Notes: a model not told the origin generated them from the letters alone. Positions 44,109-56,257 are shown, counted from the first letter of the stretch. The stretch: DNA of 64,000 nucleotides from Stenopsyche tienmushanensis (GCA_008973525.1 WACJ01000106.1:186001-250000); one strand, 5' to 3'. Program-made: numbers and translations.

Positions 44109-44937
44109 TGGAAATTCATCTCTTAAAGATGAAACCCGCGCCGGATGACATAATCAAATGTATGATAAACAACTTCGGGCTTTGATAAATGCATCAAGGA
44201 CATCATTTGTCAAAGAATAATAAAATAGAGTTGGCACGGATCCACTGTGGATATCTTTTCAGATTGGGCTTATTGATTTTGGATGGTCTCATAATCCTTC
44301 GGGATGAATGCCGCATCCCTAAGTGTGGTAACTATGGAATGCAGAGCGGCGATACCCATTCATCGCGTTCTTAATCAGCAGTGATCGAAGTAGACCGAGG
44401 AGGAAAGCTTTTCAGCTGAGCATGGTCTGTACCAAATCGTTGCGGTCACGTATCACTTTGAACCGATGGCTTTTCCATGGAAAATGGCTTTCAGTCGGTG
44501 AGCGTAAAGCCACATGCGGTCTACAGATAGTCTCAGGTGGGGGCGTTCTTGTTTCATAAGCGTTGGCATTTAGCTCGTACAATCTATATAATATAATGGG
44601 TGCTTAATTGGATGGTGATGGTTTTGTCCCATGGCCGATTTTTCACAATAAACCGCTCTGTACGTGAGGCATCCGTGGGCACGTAATCCGCCGCTGCCCA
44701 TGAAGACATACAGGTGCTTTGAATATATTCCATGGGAAAAAGTGCAATTATACCCCATTACATGTCCTCATTCGCCGAATATGTACGTGATGCTCAGCTC
44801 TTTGTGAATTAAATTTTAAAATAATATATATATTTTCTTGCTAGAATAATATGTGTATGTATTCCAAATTTAAATCCATTTATAACAGCGTTTCTTATAC
44901 GATAACTATGATTATTTGATAACTTTTAATAAAACAG
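44109..44937. other. Interval with no recognised gene
   Basis: GC-richer than average at 44230-44720, but frames are short and without known domains. Confidence 0.4.
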
Positions 44938-45042
44938 GAGAGAGAGAAAGATCTGGCTGCGGGAAGGACGTTCTTTCGCAATCAAGGCTAATTGACTGAC
45001 TCAATCCAATTTACAACGGTGTACGCGCATTGCAAAATATTC
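44938..45042 (-). repeat. TGTAGC element, short fragment
   Basis: Minus strand: GCGCGTACACCGTTGTAAAT, CAGTCAATTAGCCTTGATTG, GAACGTCCTTCCCGCAGCC and AGATCTTTCTCTCTCTCC. Confidence 0.7.
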
Positions 45043-46374
45043 AGTATTCACATATTATAAATTAAGTTATTTTTGTATTATAATATCCGAAAAAAATTTA
45101 ATTCAATAAATGTTTATATTGTTTGATTAAAGCATACTAAAGAATTTTACACAGACTGTATTTTGGGGTTGTTTCACCCTCGTTCATTTCGCCCGTCAAC
45201 TAATTAAAGAAGAATTGATGAACGACTAAATGGAACGTCAATTTTGTGTCAACTTTATGTTTAAAAAATAAGTTAAATTGATTAATTAAACGACTGCCAA
45301 AATCAATACACTTTTACAGCCTAACAATCTATAATATAAATTTGCAGCTGTGATATATAAATTACATTTGCACATTGGAATAATTGCAGAAACATCTTGT
45401 TCCGACTCAAAAATTAAAAAATGCAAAACTACTCAAAGTTAATGGATCAAATGGAGGCTTCTTCGCGAATTGCTTTGTGGATATCTGAATAAGTAAAACC
45501 ATAATATCCCAAATAGAAGGCTATAAATAGAAATAAAACGTGAAATTCATCAGATTTTTTGATGTACAGTGTATACAAATTTGACATAATTGCAAGCTGT
45601 CTCTCAATTGCTATGGAATATTATGCAATTCAATTTGAATATGATGCAATTCATCACTCATGTAGCCTTCGTTTGAATGCATATTCGATTATTCAATTTA
45701 AAAAGCTCAAAATTGAGACTAAGAATGAAGAAAGAGATATGGTGCTTTTAACGCATTCGCGGACACGCATTAGTGACGCAATTCATGAACATAGAAATTG
45801 AGTTAAACCGTCAATGATCACACTATTATTATTCCTCGTCTCGTGTCTCTTCTCACGCCTTGCGATTTTCGATCTTAGTCTCCCTGTCACTATCGATGTG
45901 CCTATATTCTAAACCCTAGTTCCAAATTAATATAGTGACAAAACCCCAATGAAGAGCAACACACAACATTGAAGCATATCTAGGTATATGTAAAACGATT
46001 CCAAGGTTAACAAATTTGCAAAAATATACAAATATTTAGCCATAATTTATAAAAAAGTACACATTTACAAAATTATGCAAAAAATATGCAGCATGAAAAA
46101 ATACAAAACAATTTCCAAAATATAGAGGAAGATCTTCTACTTGAAATTACATGAGAAAATATTAGATGATAATACAATGAAACTATCCACAATTTTTTAG
46201 CTTTTCCAGTCCTAATACTTAACATTTCTATAGGTATTTCTCCATTATCTTTTTCTAGAAGATAGAGAATCAAAACCATTTAATGTTAAATGAGTCTGTA
46301 TCCAATCATCATTTCGTTTGTTGGAGTTCGATTGGTACAAAAACAAATAGGTTCCAGAGGTGCAAATTCATTCT
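45043..46374. other. AT-rich interval, no gene seen
   Basis: The 80-residue plus frame 45559-45801 has no motif. Nothing else recognised. Confidence 0.45.
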
Positions 46375-46625
46375 TCAGATTAACAGCGAGATTTTCCGTC
46401 TCTCTTGAGGTGCAATTTGTTATTTTAACAGCGCCATCTCTTGTGGCCCTGCGAAGACATTGCACCTGCATACCGACGGATCGCTTCTTGTGCGTGCACT
46501 GTTGCCGGTTTGGCAGTAACGTGCAGGAGACGAGAGCTGGGAGAGTCGTCGGTTAGCCTTGGCTGCGGGAGAACGTCCTTCTCACAGCCAGATCTCTCTC
46601 TCGCGTGGAATAAATAGTTATTTAC
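46375..46625 (+). repeat. TGTAGC element, central and right part
   Basis: CAGATTAACAGCGAGATTTT, AACAGCGCCATCTCTTGTGG, ACATTGCACCTGCATACCGA, GATCGCTTCTTGTGCGTGCA, GTCGTCGGTTAGCCTTGGCT, a decayed palindrome, CTCTCTCTCGCGTGGAATAA and ATAGTTATTTAC. It stops just after the AATAAA. Confidence 0.85.
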
Positions 46626-46718
46626 GATATTTGATGCTATACATGGATTAACACAATTTTAGTCGAAAGCGTTTTTCTTAGGTAGGTATTAAAATCATAA
46701 AACAGAAATTTGTATTGT

Positions 46719-46836
46719 AAATATGATATTATATTCGAAACCAAGTAGAAATTTGATGATTTGGATTATCCGTGTTTTCCAGTTATCCGCGTTCTTCCAC
46801 CTCAGCATTAGCTCTGATAATCGAGAGCCTACTGTA
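46719..46836 (-). mobile_element. pogo/Tigger-like transposon end
   Basis: Reverse complement of 8-114 over about 105 bases. The outer edge reads ATAATCGAGAGCCTACTGTA, ending in TA. Confidence 0.55.
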
Positions 46837-47975
46837 TTTCTGAATGTTCACTAGAGTAATCATCGGAATCAACGTCAGAATAAGAAACAAATTCATCATC
46901 AAAAGAAGACATATTTTTTAAAAAATATATTATAACCAAAATGTAATTCTAATAATCGGCATAATAAAATCGTGACTTGGACACAACTGGCTGTGTGTAG
47001 GATCGCTATTGGTGTAAGTTAATACATGCACACATAAAAACGTTTGCAATTGGAGACGTGTCCGCGAATGCGTTAAAACAGGGCTTCAAACCGAAATTGA
47101 ACTGATTCGAAAATATCGGTTTTTTTCGATTCGGCACAAGTTTTATGTGAAAGAGATATCTCTTCCTACAATATATACTTGCTATGTACCCAGACTGGAA
47201 CTCCCAGATTTAAATTTGTTTCCTATTTTTATGCACTCCAACCTGAGAAACTTCCAGTCAATAAATGTCAAGACAATACCTCATTAGGATGTACCACATG
47301 AACGTTCGAAATTCATAGGCTAGAACTAAAATGCCATAGCTTTTACAAAACATAATTTATACAATCAAGATGATCTCCATTAACAGCAATTATCTTTTAC
47401 CAACGAAAACTAAATTACTTATTCCATTTTAATTAAATTCCACACTTTTAGAGCAGTAAATACTTTGAACCCTTGAGTTGCCTCGTCCTGGTTTCGGTAA
47501 TTTAATAGAAAAAACAATATTTTCGACCAATTGCAAGATATATAGATGGCATCCAATCGCGAGGCGCTCATTCATCATAACGGCGGTCCGAAAAGCGGAC
47601 CAATTGGACAAACAAATCTAGTGGGTCCTCTTTTAGGTCTTTTCTGTGATTCGTACGATCACGGAAGCAACGGGGTCTAGACACTTTTTATCATAGTATT
47701 TTAGTAACCGCCATCTATACGTTATGTCGGATATCTCTGTATTTAACAATTTAAGTATCTTGATCGCTTTGATTGATAATCAAATAATAGCTTTTAAATT
47801 TTAAAAAAATCATATAAAAAAAATATTATTATCCCCAGATATGCTCATAATTTTTTTTCATAGTCTTTTCTATCATCTGTCCTTGATACTTGAAACAGGG
47901 CTTCGAACTGTTTTTTTTTTATTTAATACTTAAAAAGGGTGTTTTTGACAATATTATTCATATAGAATGCTCATC
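46837..47975. other. AT-rich interval with one hairpin, no gene
   Basis: GGTCCG-AAAAG-CGGACC at 47585-47601 closely matches the hairpin at 40829-40847, including AATTG and CAAAC downstream. No gene recognised. Confidence 0.45.
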
Positions 47976-48125
47976 TCTAATATATAAAAATCAATGTTTG
48001 TTTGTCTGTATTTAATGCTCTTCTATACCGCTCATCCAATTGCAATAAAACTTTGTCAACTTACTGTTTATATTCGCGAGAATAACATAGGCATAATAAA
48101 AATATTGCATACGGTGGTTAAGTTG
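47976..48125 (+). mobile_element. Helitron family, one module plus block
   Basis: TCTCTAATATATAAAAATCA, TCATCCAATTGCAATAAAAC, GTCAACTTACTGTTTATATT, GAGAATAACATAGGCATAAT and AAAATATTGCATACGG. Confidence 0.75.
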
Positions 48126-48654
48126 GTCAGTCCCAGTTCTTCGACTTGCGCTACACGTGATCTGAAGCAATAAACCACGTACTGCGTTTCTGGAAAATTA
48201 AATATGACTTTTTAATCAGCAAACCTGAGCCATTAATCAAAATTCACATAATCGATTTGGACGATGCGTCCTTTTAACTTTTACCAATAAATGAATTGGC
48301 AAATCATAGGGACAATGAGAGCCAAATTACGACGTTCAAAGGACATTATTTCCAAAATTCGATTTTGCCACGCCAAGTCTATACATTCGTAATATGGAAT
48401 TCGCTCAACATGTAAATTAAGTGGCAAATGAAGTAAATAATTAATTTAGCTAACTCGTTGAATTGTGATGATTACAGGTGTGGAGCAACGTGGGTTCATC
48501 TGTTTTAACGAATTGACGACGCGTCTATATACGGGTTAAATTGAAAGCCGCGTGTACTTCATTAGTAAAAACCAAAAGGCCCTGCGAGATTATTAAAAAA
48601 ATGTATGTAATGTAATGATGTATGCATATTTTTTTGGATTTATTAGCGGAAATT
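48126..48654. other. Interval with no recognised feature
   Basis: No gene or repeat assigned. Confidence 0.45.
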
Positions 48655-48730
48655 GTTAGTTAAAATATGCAGCTGTTTGTGTAATATATAATAAAATTGG
48701 CAAGCTACTGGTCTTGTGATTGTTTTATGT
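48655..48730 (+). repeat. GTGTAATAT repeat, copy 2
   Basis: TGTTAGTTAAAATATGCAGC, TTTGTGTAATATATAATAAA and TTGGCAAGCTACTGGTC, matching 9681-9755 in the same orientation. Confidence 0.6.
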
Positions 48731-49406
48731 CGCAGTTGTGTGCGATGGAAACGGATTGTTCAACACATAGCTACAGCTTTAACAAATCAATGATGGAATT
48801 CAACAATTTGAAAATATTAACTAGGACATCTCTAACCGCTTGAGCGCCAGTGACTCGAAAATAGGTGTTGTGGTCGTTTCTCACATCGATGGGTTATGTT
48901 CGATTTGGATGAAAAACCTGAAGGCTTCGCATGATAACTTTGCGGGTAGTTTTTCATCGCCCCGGGCAGTGGACCACGCAGCTATCAAACTTGGCAAGAT
49001 ATTGTGTTCATGCCCGAACAAATAACGAAACTAATATATTGTTTGAATTCGACCATCCCTATTTGGCGAACAGAAGCCGAAGCCGAAATTCTAAGCACGC
49101 TTCCCATTTATTTCCCCTCTTGTTTCATTTATCTTGATGACGAAATATCTCCCAGTGACTTATCCCAGGGCAGGAGGCTTTTAACCGGCAAACGGACGAA
49201 CATACAAATTGTTAAAATTAAACTTAATGAAGTACGAAACTCTCAACTTTGCCGAAAGACCTTCTCAATTATCAACTCGAATTTTCACGCTACAAACCCT
49301 AAGATTTTCTACTAAACGACTCTTGAGTTTTGTGTTAATTGTTATCTAGAAGGATATCAGTCAATCAATATTAAACGAAATCTATTTTCTTAAATATTAT
49401 ACACTT
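48731..49406. other. Interval with a possible exon-like frame
   Basis: The plus frame 48840-49025 contains SKIGVVVVSHIDGLCSIWMK, which faintly recalls the start of a Tudor domain. An AG lies just before it. No further exon is visible and the likeness is short, so no gene is called. The frame 49004-49315 (103 residues) has no motif. Confidence 0.2.
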
Positions 49407-49706
49407 GGGTCTTTTTTTATGCGATAGATACGTTCCACAGGGAATCGCATAAAAAAATATTTGAACTGCATACAAAACTGGGAGATAGGTTGCATTATTT
49501 TTAAAACCGCATAACTTCAAATCAATGTGATGAAGTGTACCAAAAATCGCATAAAAAAGCTATAATTTATTTTGCAACGCAGTGTTGTCAAATATTCATG
49601 TAAACTGTTAATAATAAGGTACGTGACCAATAAGCGCTAGGTTGCCAGAGTTAATCTCAAACTCAACTTCGAAATCGCATAAAAAAATCCGCATAAAAAC
49701 AGAACC
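49407..49706. mobile_element. Possible MITE with ATGCGAT-type ends
   Basis: GGGTCTTTTTTTATGCG at 49407-49423 and CGCATAAAAACAGAACC at 49690-49706 are imperfect inverted repeats. ATCGCATAAAAAA occurs three more times inside (49445, 49546, 49674). About 300 bases, no coding frame and no clear target duplication. Confidence 0.45.
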
Positions 49707-49823
49707 AAAAATAATACAAAATAAAGAAGTTGCGCATCAATACCCGATTTAAGTGTGTTAAGCCCTCTAATGAATCAACAATCTTAAATAAATCTGGCTT
49801 ATATGTACCAACATGTTTAGATG

Positions 49824-49985
49824 ATATGCAGATGCAATGTCTCCGCAGGGCCACAAGAGATGGCGCTGTTAAAATAACAAATTGCTCCTGAAGAGAGACG
49901 GAAGATGTCACTGTTAATCTGGGGAATTAAATCTGCTCAGATTAACAGCGCTATTGCTTGGGGATGTTAAGTCGCCAACGCTACA
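49824..49985 (-). repeat. TGTAGC element, left half
   Basis: Minus strand starts TGTAGCGTTGGCGACTTAAC at 49985. Inverted repeat 1 is CGCTGTTAATCTG / CAGATTAACAGTG with one mismatch. AACAGCGCCATCTCTTGTGG follows, and it ends at GGAGACATTGCATC. Confidence 0.85.
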
Positions 49986-50048
49986 GAAGCAAAACTTAAT
50001 GGCTATCAAAGGGTCAGATAGCAGGGCGAGTGGTAAAAAATAGGGAAT

Positions 50049-50575
50049 CTTATCCCGGGATCCCGGACAGTTTTAGGTGCTCATGAATCCCGGGATCAGT
50101 AAACGTAATCCAGAAAAATCGTGATCGAAATTTTTATCTAACAGAAATCATACACCACACCAGCACGTTAAAGGCTACTAAATCGAAACATTTTTGACGA
50201 AATCTGAACGCTTAGAAACAGTGGCGTAACTACTAATTGGCGTGCTTACACGACGCCTGAGGACAGTATCTGTCTAATCTGCGTATACAAATATAGAGTA
50301 CATATATGTTTTTCAAATTGTTACATAAATCTTTCCCTACCGGTGATGTATTTACTACACATCGACTCTAATAATGCGAATATCGACATGAAATATAATA
50401 GATACGGGCTTCAAATTTTTTGTATTCATCCGTAATATAATTACGAATCGCATCAAAGTATCATAGTGTATTAGTATTCATCTGCAGCGACGGAAATAAA
50501 TAATTTGTCGGGAAATCGGAAATTTTGCAATCCCGGGATCGAAATTTTGGCTCGGGATCAAATTTCCTATGTGAG
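50049..50575 (+). repeat. CCCGGGAT repeat, longest copy
   Basis: TTATCCCGGGATCCCGGACA, GAATCCCGGGATCAGTAAAC, ACAGTGGCGTAACTACTAAT, CCTACCGGTGATGTATTTAC and, near the end, GCAATCCCGGGATCGAAATT and GGCTCGGGATCAAATTT. It therefore has CCCGGGAT blocks on both sides of the shared core, which the other two copies lack in part. Confidence 0.7.
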
Positions 50576-51562
50576 GCACATAAAATAAAGTAAGTTTTAT
50601 AAAATTTGATACAATATAATTTAAAAAACTTGTCGTCCATTCCTGGAAAATTGAGGCTTACAACATTAAAAAAATGCGATATTGTCCCGCAACTCGGTCG
50701 AAAACGCATTAGAAGTTGAATCGAGTCGTAGAAATTAGATTAAGAGCTCTCAAAAATGGTGATGTCCTCCTTTGCGGAACAATCTGGAAGGATTCTCGGC
50801 TTGCAAGGCGCGCATATCATAAACGCTAAGTTTAGCTTCCAGGTTCACTTCCTGTGAAAGTTTTAACAAGGACATTCATTTTTAAAAGGCAATTACTCCG
50901 CGACGTAACGACTCCAAAAGGCTGAGATCCAACTCCAGAGAATGGACCGTCGAAAACGTGCATCTTAACCGGATGAAGACGTCTATTCCGAAAATTTAAT
51001 TTTACGACTTGGCGCCGAAAGAAAACAGGAGTTCGCCGGCAATTTTTTCCTGTAAGATATAACCGATTCTGGGAGGGCGATAAAAGTTTATTTTCCGTTT
51101 GTCGCTTTCAATTTCAAAGTTCGCCATTGTCGGAGTCGGGAGATATAATTTTTAGCGGCAGGGAATGGGTGGGAATGAGAGCATATTACGTACTATTCCG
51201 AAGACTGAAGCGGGGAGGCGTGGGAGGAATCGTCAGTTTTAAGATTCGCGATTGTTTTTTGTCTGGAGACGGCAATACTTTGACAAAGTCACGATGAGAC
51301 ACTTGGAAACAACCGGGGCGTTGTAAATTTTTAATCGAACGAAAATTAACATTCACTTCTTTGACCATTTTCGAAATTTCGAACTTAGTTTGGAGCACTT
51401 ACTGAAGATAACCATACCAAGATCAAAAATTCTATTATAGCATTATTTATGAACTTAAATTTTAATAAGCCTTGATGCATTTAAATGTTTTAAAAACATC
51501 CGAAATCGACGATCCTTAGTAGAATAGAAAATTAAAAATTTGGAAATACCTGATTAGGTACA
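50576..51562. other. Interval with no recognised gene
   Basis: The minus frames 50461-50709 and 51186-51398 have no known domain. GC-richer patches alternate with AT-rich ones. Confidence 0.4.
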
Positions 51563-52189
51563 TCTAATATATAAAAATAAGTTGCGTTTCCCGTCTAATG
51601 CTCGGGCGAAATGGGTTGATATGCGCGTTCATCGGATTGAGACAAAACTTGGTCCACTTATTGCCAAGGGATCAGGGGGTGACATAGGCATAGTACAATT
51701 AACTTACAGTAGATTTTTAATTCAAAACTTAATGTGTGAAAGTTGTTGATTCTGACGTGTTTGAGATTATGCGTTGCTAAGGCTATAGGTATATAGTACC
51801 TACAAGTTGCAGTAGGAGGCGTCGTGTCGTCGCCACATACAACGCATACGTCAAACGTCAATGTCATTTGCAGGTTATCCATCGGCGTGAGTCAATTATA
51901 TCCAAATTATTTATCGCAAGCACTTTTAAAATGCTTCATTTCATTCATCGCTTATTCACGTACGTAACAACCGAAAAAGTACGTTTGAGTGCTATCCGAT
52001 AAAAAATCAGACGACCAACGTGCAACGAGAATCGAAAGTACATGTTGATTTGAATATTGCTGCATTTCAATATGATATTCATTACGATTACAGATTGCAT
52101 CCCAGTGTAAAATGGATAAAGGTTAAATCCTGTTAACGAGGGGCAAATTTATTGGTAAATTGAAAACGCCTTCATTTCGACACAATGAA

Positions 52190-52216
52190 AACAAACAAAC
52201 CTAACCTAACCAGATT
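52190..52216 (+). repeat. Two telomere-like CCTAA units
   Basis: AACCTAACCTAACC at 52198-52211. CCTAA is the complement of the insect telomeric TTAGG. Two units are too few to mean more than coincidence or an old interstitial trace. Confidence 0.3.
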
Positions 52217-52307
52217 TGAATTTAAATTTAATTTAAAAAATAAAAAACAAGAATCAAATGAATAATTATTTTATTTAATAACAATATGTTGACGATTGAT
52301 TTGATTT

Positions 52308-52340
52308 GATCAGAGCTTGATTTTCAATCAAGCTCTGATC
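52308..52340. repeat. Perfect 15-bp inverted repeat
   Basis: GATCAGAGCTTGATT and AATCAAGCTCTGATC are exact complements around a 3-base loop. The right arm is part of the helicase remnant (ALIEIEDICL), so the left arm looks like an inverted copy of coding sequence. Confidence 0.95.
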
Positions 52341-53631
52341 GAAATCGAAGACATTTGCTTAACCATCAACATCAAAGAATTCATTCAACAAGAATTCGTT
52401 CTGCACTTGAACAGCAGTACAATGCTAATGATTTGGATGCATTTGTCGAAGCAAACGAACAACTTTTGCTTGCGGAACAAAAATTGACCTACGATACAAT
52501 TACAAATGATCTGTTCTTCCTTGATGCGCCTGGCGGTACTGGAAAAACGTATCTCATCACTTTACTATTGGCTCACATTCGATCTCAAAATAGAATTGCT
52601 TTAGCTCTTGCTTCATTAGGTATTGCGGCAACATTATTAGATGGTGGACGAACAGCGCATTCGGCATTCAAATTGCCATTAGATATGCATTTATTGGAAG
52701 CTCTGACATGTAACATTCCTAAAGTTTCTGACATAGCTAAAGTTTTGAAAATTTGCAAGGGGATTATCTGGGACGAATGCAATGCTTGATCGAACTCTTA
52801 AAGACTTACGATCAAATGCAAAACCGTTTGGTGGCGCTCTAATTTTATTATGTGGCGACTTTCGACAGCCTCTTCCAGTGATGCTTTCATCGACACTAGC
52901 TGATTCTTACCACAAAGCATCGCATCTTTGGAGAGACGTGCGAAAACTGACATTAAAGACAAATATGCGCGTACATTTGTAGCGTGATGCGTCGGCAGCC
53001 ACATTTTTAAAACGACTATTGAACATTGGTGAAGGAAAAGTGCATGTTGATGCTACCAAGTTTATTTCATTTCCATCGAACTTTTGCGTTGTTGTGCCAT
53101 CCATCGATTTACTCATTCAGAAAGTTTTTCCGCAGATTTTTAGTAATTATAAAAATCATTATTGGCTTTGCGAACATGCTATTTTGGCAGCAGAAAACAC
53201 CAATACAATAACAAATTGCAAATGATTCTGTTACCTACAAATCGATTGATAGCGCCATGAATGCAGACCAAGTTACTAACTATCCAATCGAGTTTTTAAA
53301 TTCGTCAGATCTTCCTGATGTGCCACCTTACAAATTGGAACAAGACTCACTATGAAGAAATTGATGCCGAATATCATCGAAACAACTATATATTCTTAAT
53401 GGAAAATCGAAAGGAGAAGATGTGCTCATTCCCACCGACGTGCAATTTGATAAGAGACGACTGCAGCTCCCCGTTGGACTTGCATTCTCAATGACCATCA
53501 ACAAGGCACTTCAAGTGTGCGGAAGAATCTAGAAAATCCACGTTGGACAGCCGAGAAATTTATTTGTATTTGTTAAAGACGGAAAAGCCAAAACTATTCT
53601 CTACCCTAAAGCACTTAGCAGAACAATTAAG
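52326..53631 (+). pseudogene. Helitron PIF1-like helicase remnant
   Basis: ALIEIEDICL (52332-52361) opens it, then after a shift the frame to 52789 has the Walker A motif APGGTGKTYL (residues 58-67 of that frame) and Walker B IIWDEC (137-142). The next frame, from 52782, holds ALILLCGDFRQPLPVM (helicase motif III) and LTLKTNMRVHL, a TAG stop, then RDASAATFLKRLLNIGEGKV. A further shift gives NADQVTNYPIEFLNSSDLPD. LQLPVGLAFSMTINKA (about 53460-53510) is the motif of the last helicase domain. At least three shifts and several stops make it inactive. The order is that of a RepHel C-terminus. Confidence 0.9.
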
Positions 53632-53818
53632 TAAGCAAAATGTATGCTTTTAATATATTTTTCTTTATATATCATTCAATATCAATAAATGTATTAATTG
53701 TCGGAAAAAATATCATTATTTATATCATTGCTAATTAAACAAGATAACTCTTTCAAATTTCAAATGGTATTTTTAGAACTATTTCTTCTGTGGCAGCAAC
53801 GCGCCGGGTACCAGCTAG

Positions 53819-54030
53819 TTTAATATATAAAAAATAATATTTGTTTGTTCGTATTTAATGCGCTGCCATACCGTTCACCTGATTGCGATAAAACTTTATC
53901 AACTTATTGTTTATACTTGTGGGAATAATATAGATATAGTAAAAATCTTGTTTATATACGCAATTTGTTATATGAAACGTTTAGCGTATGCACTGTGTTG
54001 ATCTGGTGATTGCTAAGGTGAATAAAGCAC
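53819..54030 (+). mobile_element. Helitron family, head-to-tail neighbour
   Basis: TTTAATATATAAAAAATAAT follows the CTAG end of the previous copy without a gap. One module runs to GGAATAATATAGATATAGTA, then AACGTTTAGCGTATGCACTG, TTGATCTGGTG. The last block matches the minus copies at 35203 and 38931. Confidence 0.75.
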
Positions 54031-54983
54031 TACAATCGACGATTTTTTAATGTATTTGTCAAGTATTCGGTCTTCGGTGGACTATGCTGGGATGCGGATT
54101 TATTCAAACCTCATCATTTTAATTCACAATTCATTCGTTCGGCGACAAAAAACGGACGAAATTGATGAATTATTCCATACTACACTTCGCCCAAAATCAA
54201 ATATATGAAAGCACATCAATAAATATTGTATAATAGGAAATAAATAAGCTAAACAAAATAAATACACACTAATGACTCTTTTACAGACAGAAATTAAAGC
54301 TATAATTTAGGTTCATAAAAATAGTATCTAAAGTATTGATTTAACAGAATGAATAAAAAATAAAGATTTTTGCATTTTTTTTTCCTACATAAATTAACTT
54401 AATTAACTAACTAAGATGCTTATTCTAATCTCAGAAATTTATAGACATAATATTCAAATCCAGATTTTGAAGAGAATTTACTCCATTCCAATTTAAGATA
54501 TGAGTAGATTGCCTCAATTCATGTTAAGAGAAGTATATACTGAGACTTTTTAAGTAGGGCAGGACTACCTATTAGAGATTAATTTGTAACAATAATCAAA
54601 AAAATCTTTTAACATATATTTTCTTAAGAGGGTCTCAATTAAGCACATTTTGATATAGATGTTCCCAGATATGCCGATAAAATATGAATTTGAAACCGGG
54701 TTTCAAACCGTTATTTTTATTTCGGTTTTCCAAGAAAAATAAGGATTTTTTTAGGTTTTCGGTTCAGGTTCAGGTGATTCGTGTTTTCTTGTAACTAATT
54801 TTCCAGCATAATTTAGAACATTTTATTATTCGATTTTTCATTAAAAAAAAAGTACAGAACTTTTTTTGTGGATTTGATGCTTGAAAGGCCCTTGTCGCAA
54901 TATCAGTTTGAATACCTAGTTTTAGTTCAATTGAGGGTATGTATTTAATCACGAATTTATAAGGAGTGATAAGAAGAGCGCCA
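54031..54983. other. AT-rich interval, no gene seen
   Basis: No supported gene or repeat. Confidence 0.45.
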
Positions 54984-55136
54984 TCCAAGATGGCAGGAGT
55001 CGAGAAAAGTCGGCGGTTGACCCTGGCTGCGGGAGGTTGTCCTTCACGCAGCCAGATCTCTCTCTCTCTCTCTCGTGCTAAATAAAAAGTTACTTAGAGA
55101 AGAGAATATTTTTGTTCGACGTCCGTCCACCCCCAT
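54984..55136 (+). repeat. TGTAGC element, right part
   Basis: GATGGCAGGAGTCGAGAAAA, GTCGGCGGTTGACCCTGGCT, a decayed palindrome, AGATCTCTCTCTCTCTCTCT, AATAAAAAGTTACTTAGAGA and TTCGACGTCCGTCCACCCCC. The last bases before GCTACA are lost. Confidence 0.8.
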
Positions 55137-56257
55137 ATAATAATATCTACATTAATGTTCATATGATGTTTAATCCGTTTTACAAATAAACATTTAATTT
55201 TGCATATCGATCATAAGAGATTAATAAAAAAAATGATATCGAATTTATTCAAAATACAAAATGATTTATTCTTAGATGTCAAAGATGACACAATCGATGT
55301 ATACGTCTGCGCCCCAGAGATATTAAAACCTCTTTTAATCTCGGCAAGTTCCGCACAAACAAATAAAGATTAAACCGCGGTCCTGATGGAAGAGTTGATT
55401 AAAAATGTAGAAAGAAAAGGCTTTTGACGCATGATTCAGACGTAAAATATACTCAGTGTCAAAGCCAAATAAAAGAAAAGTCCCCTTCCAATATGTGGGG
55501 CAGGAGCTTGTTATATCAATATGAAGAAATTGAAGAAGAAAACGATAAGATAAACTCAATGCTATGCATAGATATATATTTTTTAAACGCAATTAAATTC
55601 AACAATTGCACCATTTCTTTCGCGTAAGTCCAATTGGTTATGAAAATTTTACCCCAAAAATATACCCTGTCTCGAGTAATTGCATTCGTTTTTTTTAATA
55701 TAGGACACGAAAATAAAAAGGGACGAATCGTTACCGGAGTGAAACAAGGTTACGTCCAATCGTCCCCGTTTTCAAAAAAAAGGGCTTGAACCTTTACTTT
55801 TTCCTCACCTTCACTCCTCGGGCCAAACTCGGTACATGTTTTTACACTTCGAAGCTTTTGGCGCCGAATACCAATGTCCAAATGCGAAATTTATTCCGGA
55901 CAGGTTTCGACACCCCATAAAACATATGGCCTTTTGCCCCTTATTCTTTCGAAGGGGTGGAGGAGGGAATTCTCCAATTCACTTTTGAAACTTTCGAGAG
56001 TGTCACAGTAAACTTTGATCGGAGCGCAAGGGTTAACAGCGCTCCACAGGGATCATAACAAGGGCTCTCATGAAGCAATCATCCAGAATTGAAGCTTAAA
56101 ATCGTTTAAGAAAATTGACTTGAAATTATTTCATTCTTTAATATGTTTTTGTAAATTTACACAATTTTTTTATACGAAAGTAGGGAATAATTATTCATTA
56201 TCACTATCGATATCTTAGGCATGCACCACTTCCCATCCGGTGGCAACGCCTAAAAGA
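55137..56257. other. Interval with no recognised gene
   Basis: Opposed overlapping frames at 55335-55592 and 55424-55627 lack domains. Confidence 0.4.

Larger units (their letters stand above)
51563..53818 (+). mobile_element. Helitron, decayed formerly autonomous copy
   Basis: Starts A|TCTAATATATAAAAATAAGT with a diverged first module, then CATAGGCATAGTACAATTAA and CTTACAGTAGATTTTTAA. It ends TGTGGCAGCAACGCGCCGGG, TACCAGCTAG at 53818 with T after it. It has a TC start after A and a CTAG end before T, as Helitrons require. At 2.26 kb it is well under the usual 5-6 kb or more of an autonomous copy: the Rep endonuclease part is gone and only the helicase C-terminal region remains. Confidence 0.8.

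Noticed and set aside
52190..52216. Interstitial telomere
   Set aside because: Only two full CCTAA units, well within chance in this composition.
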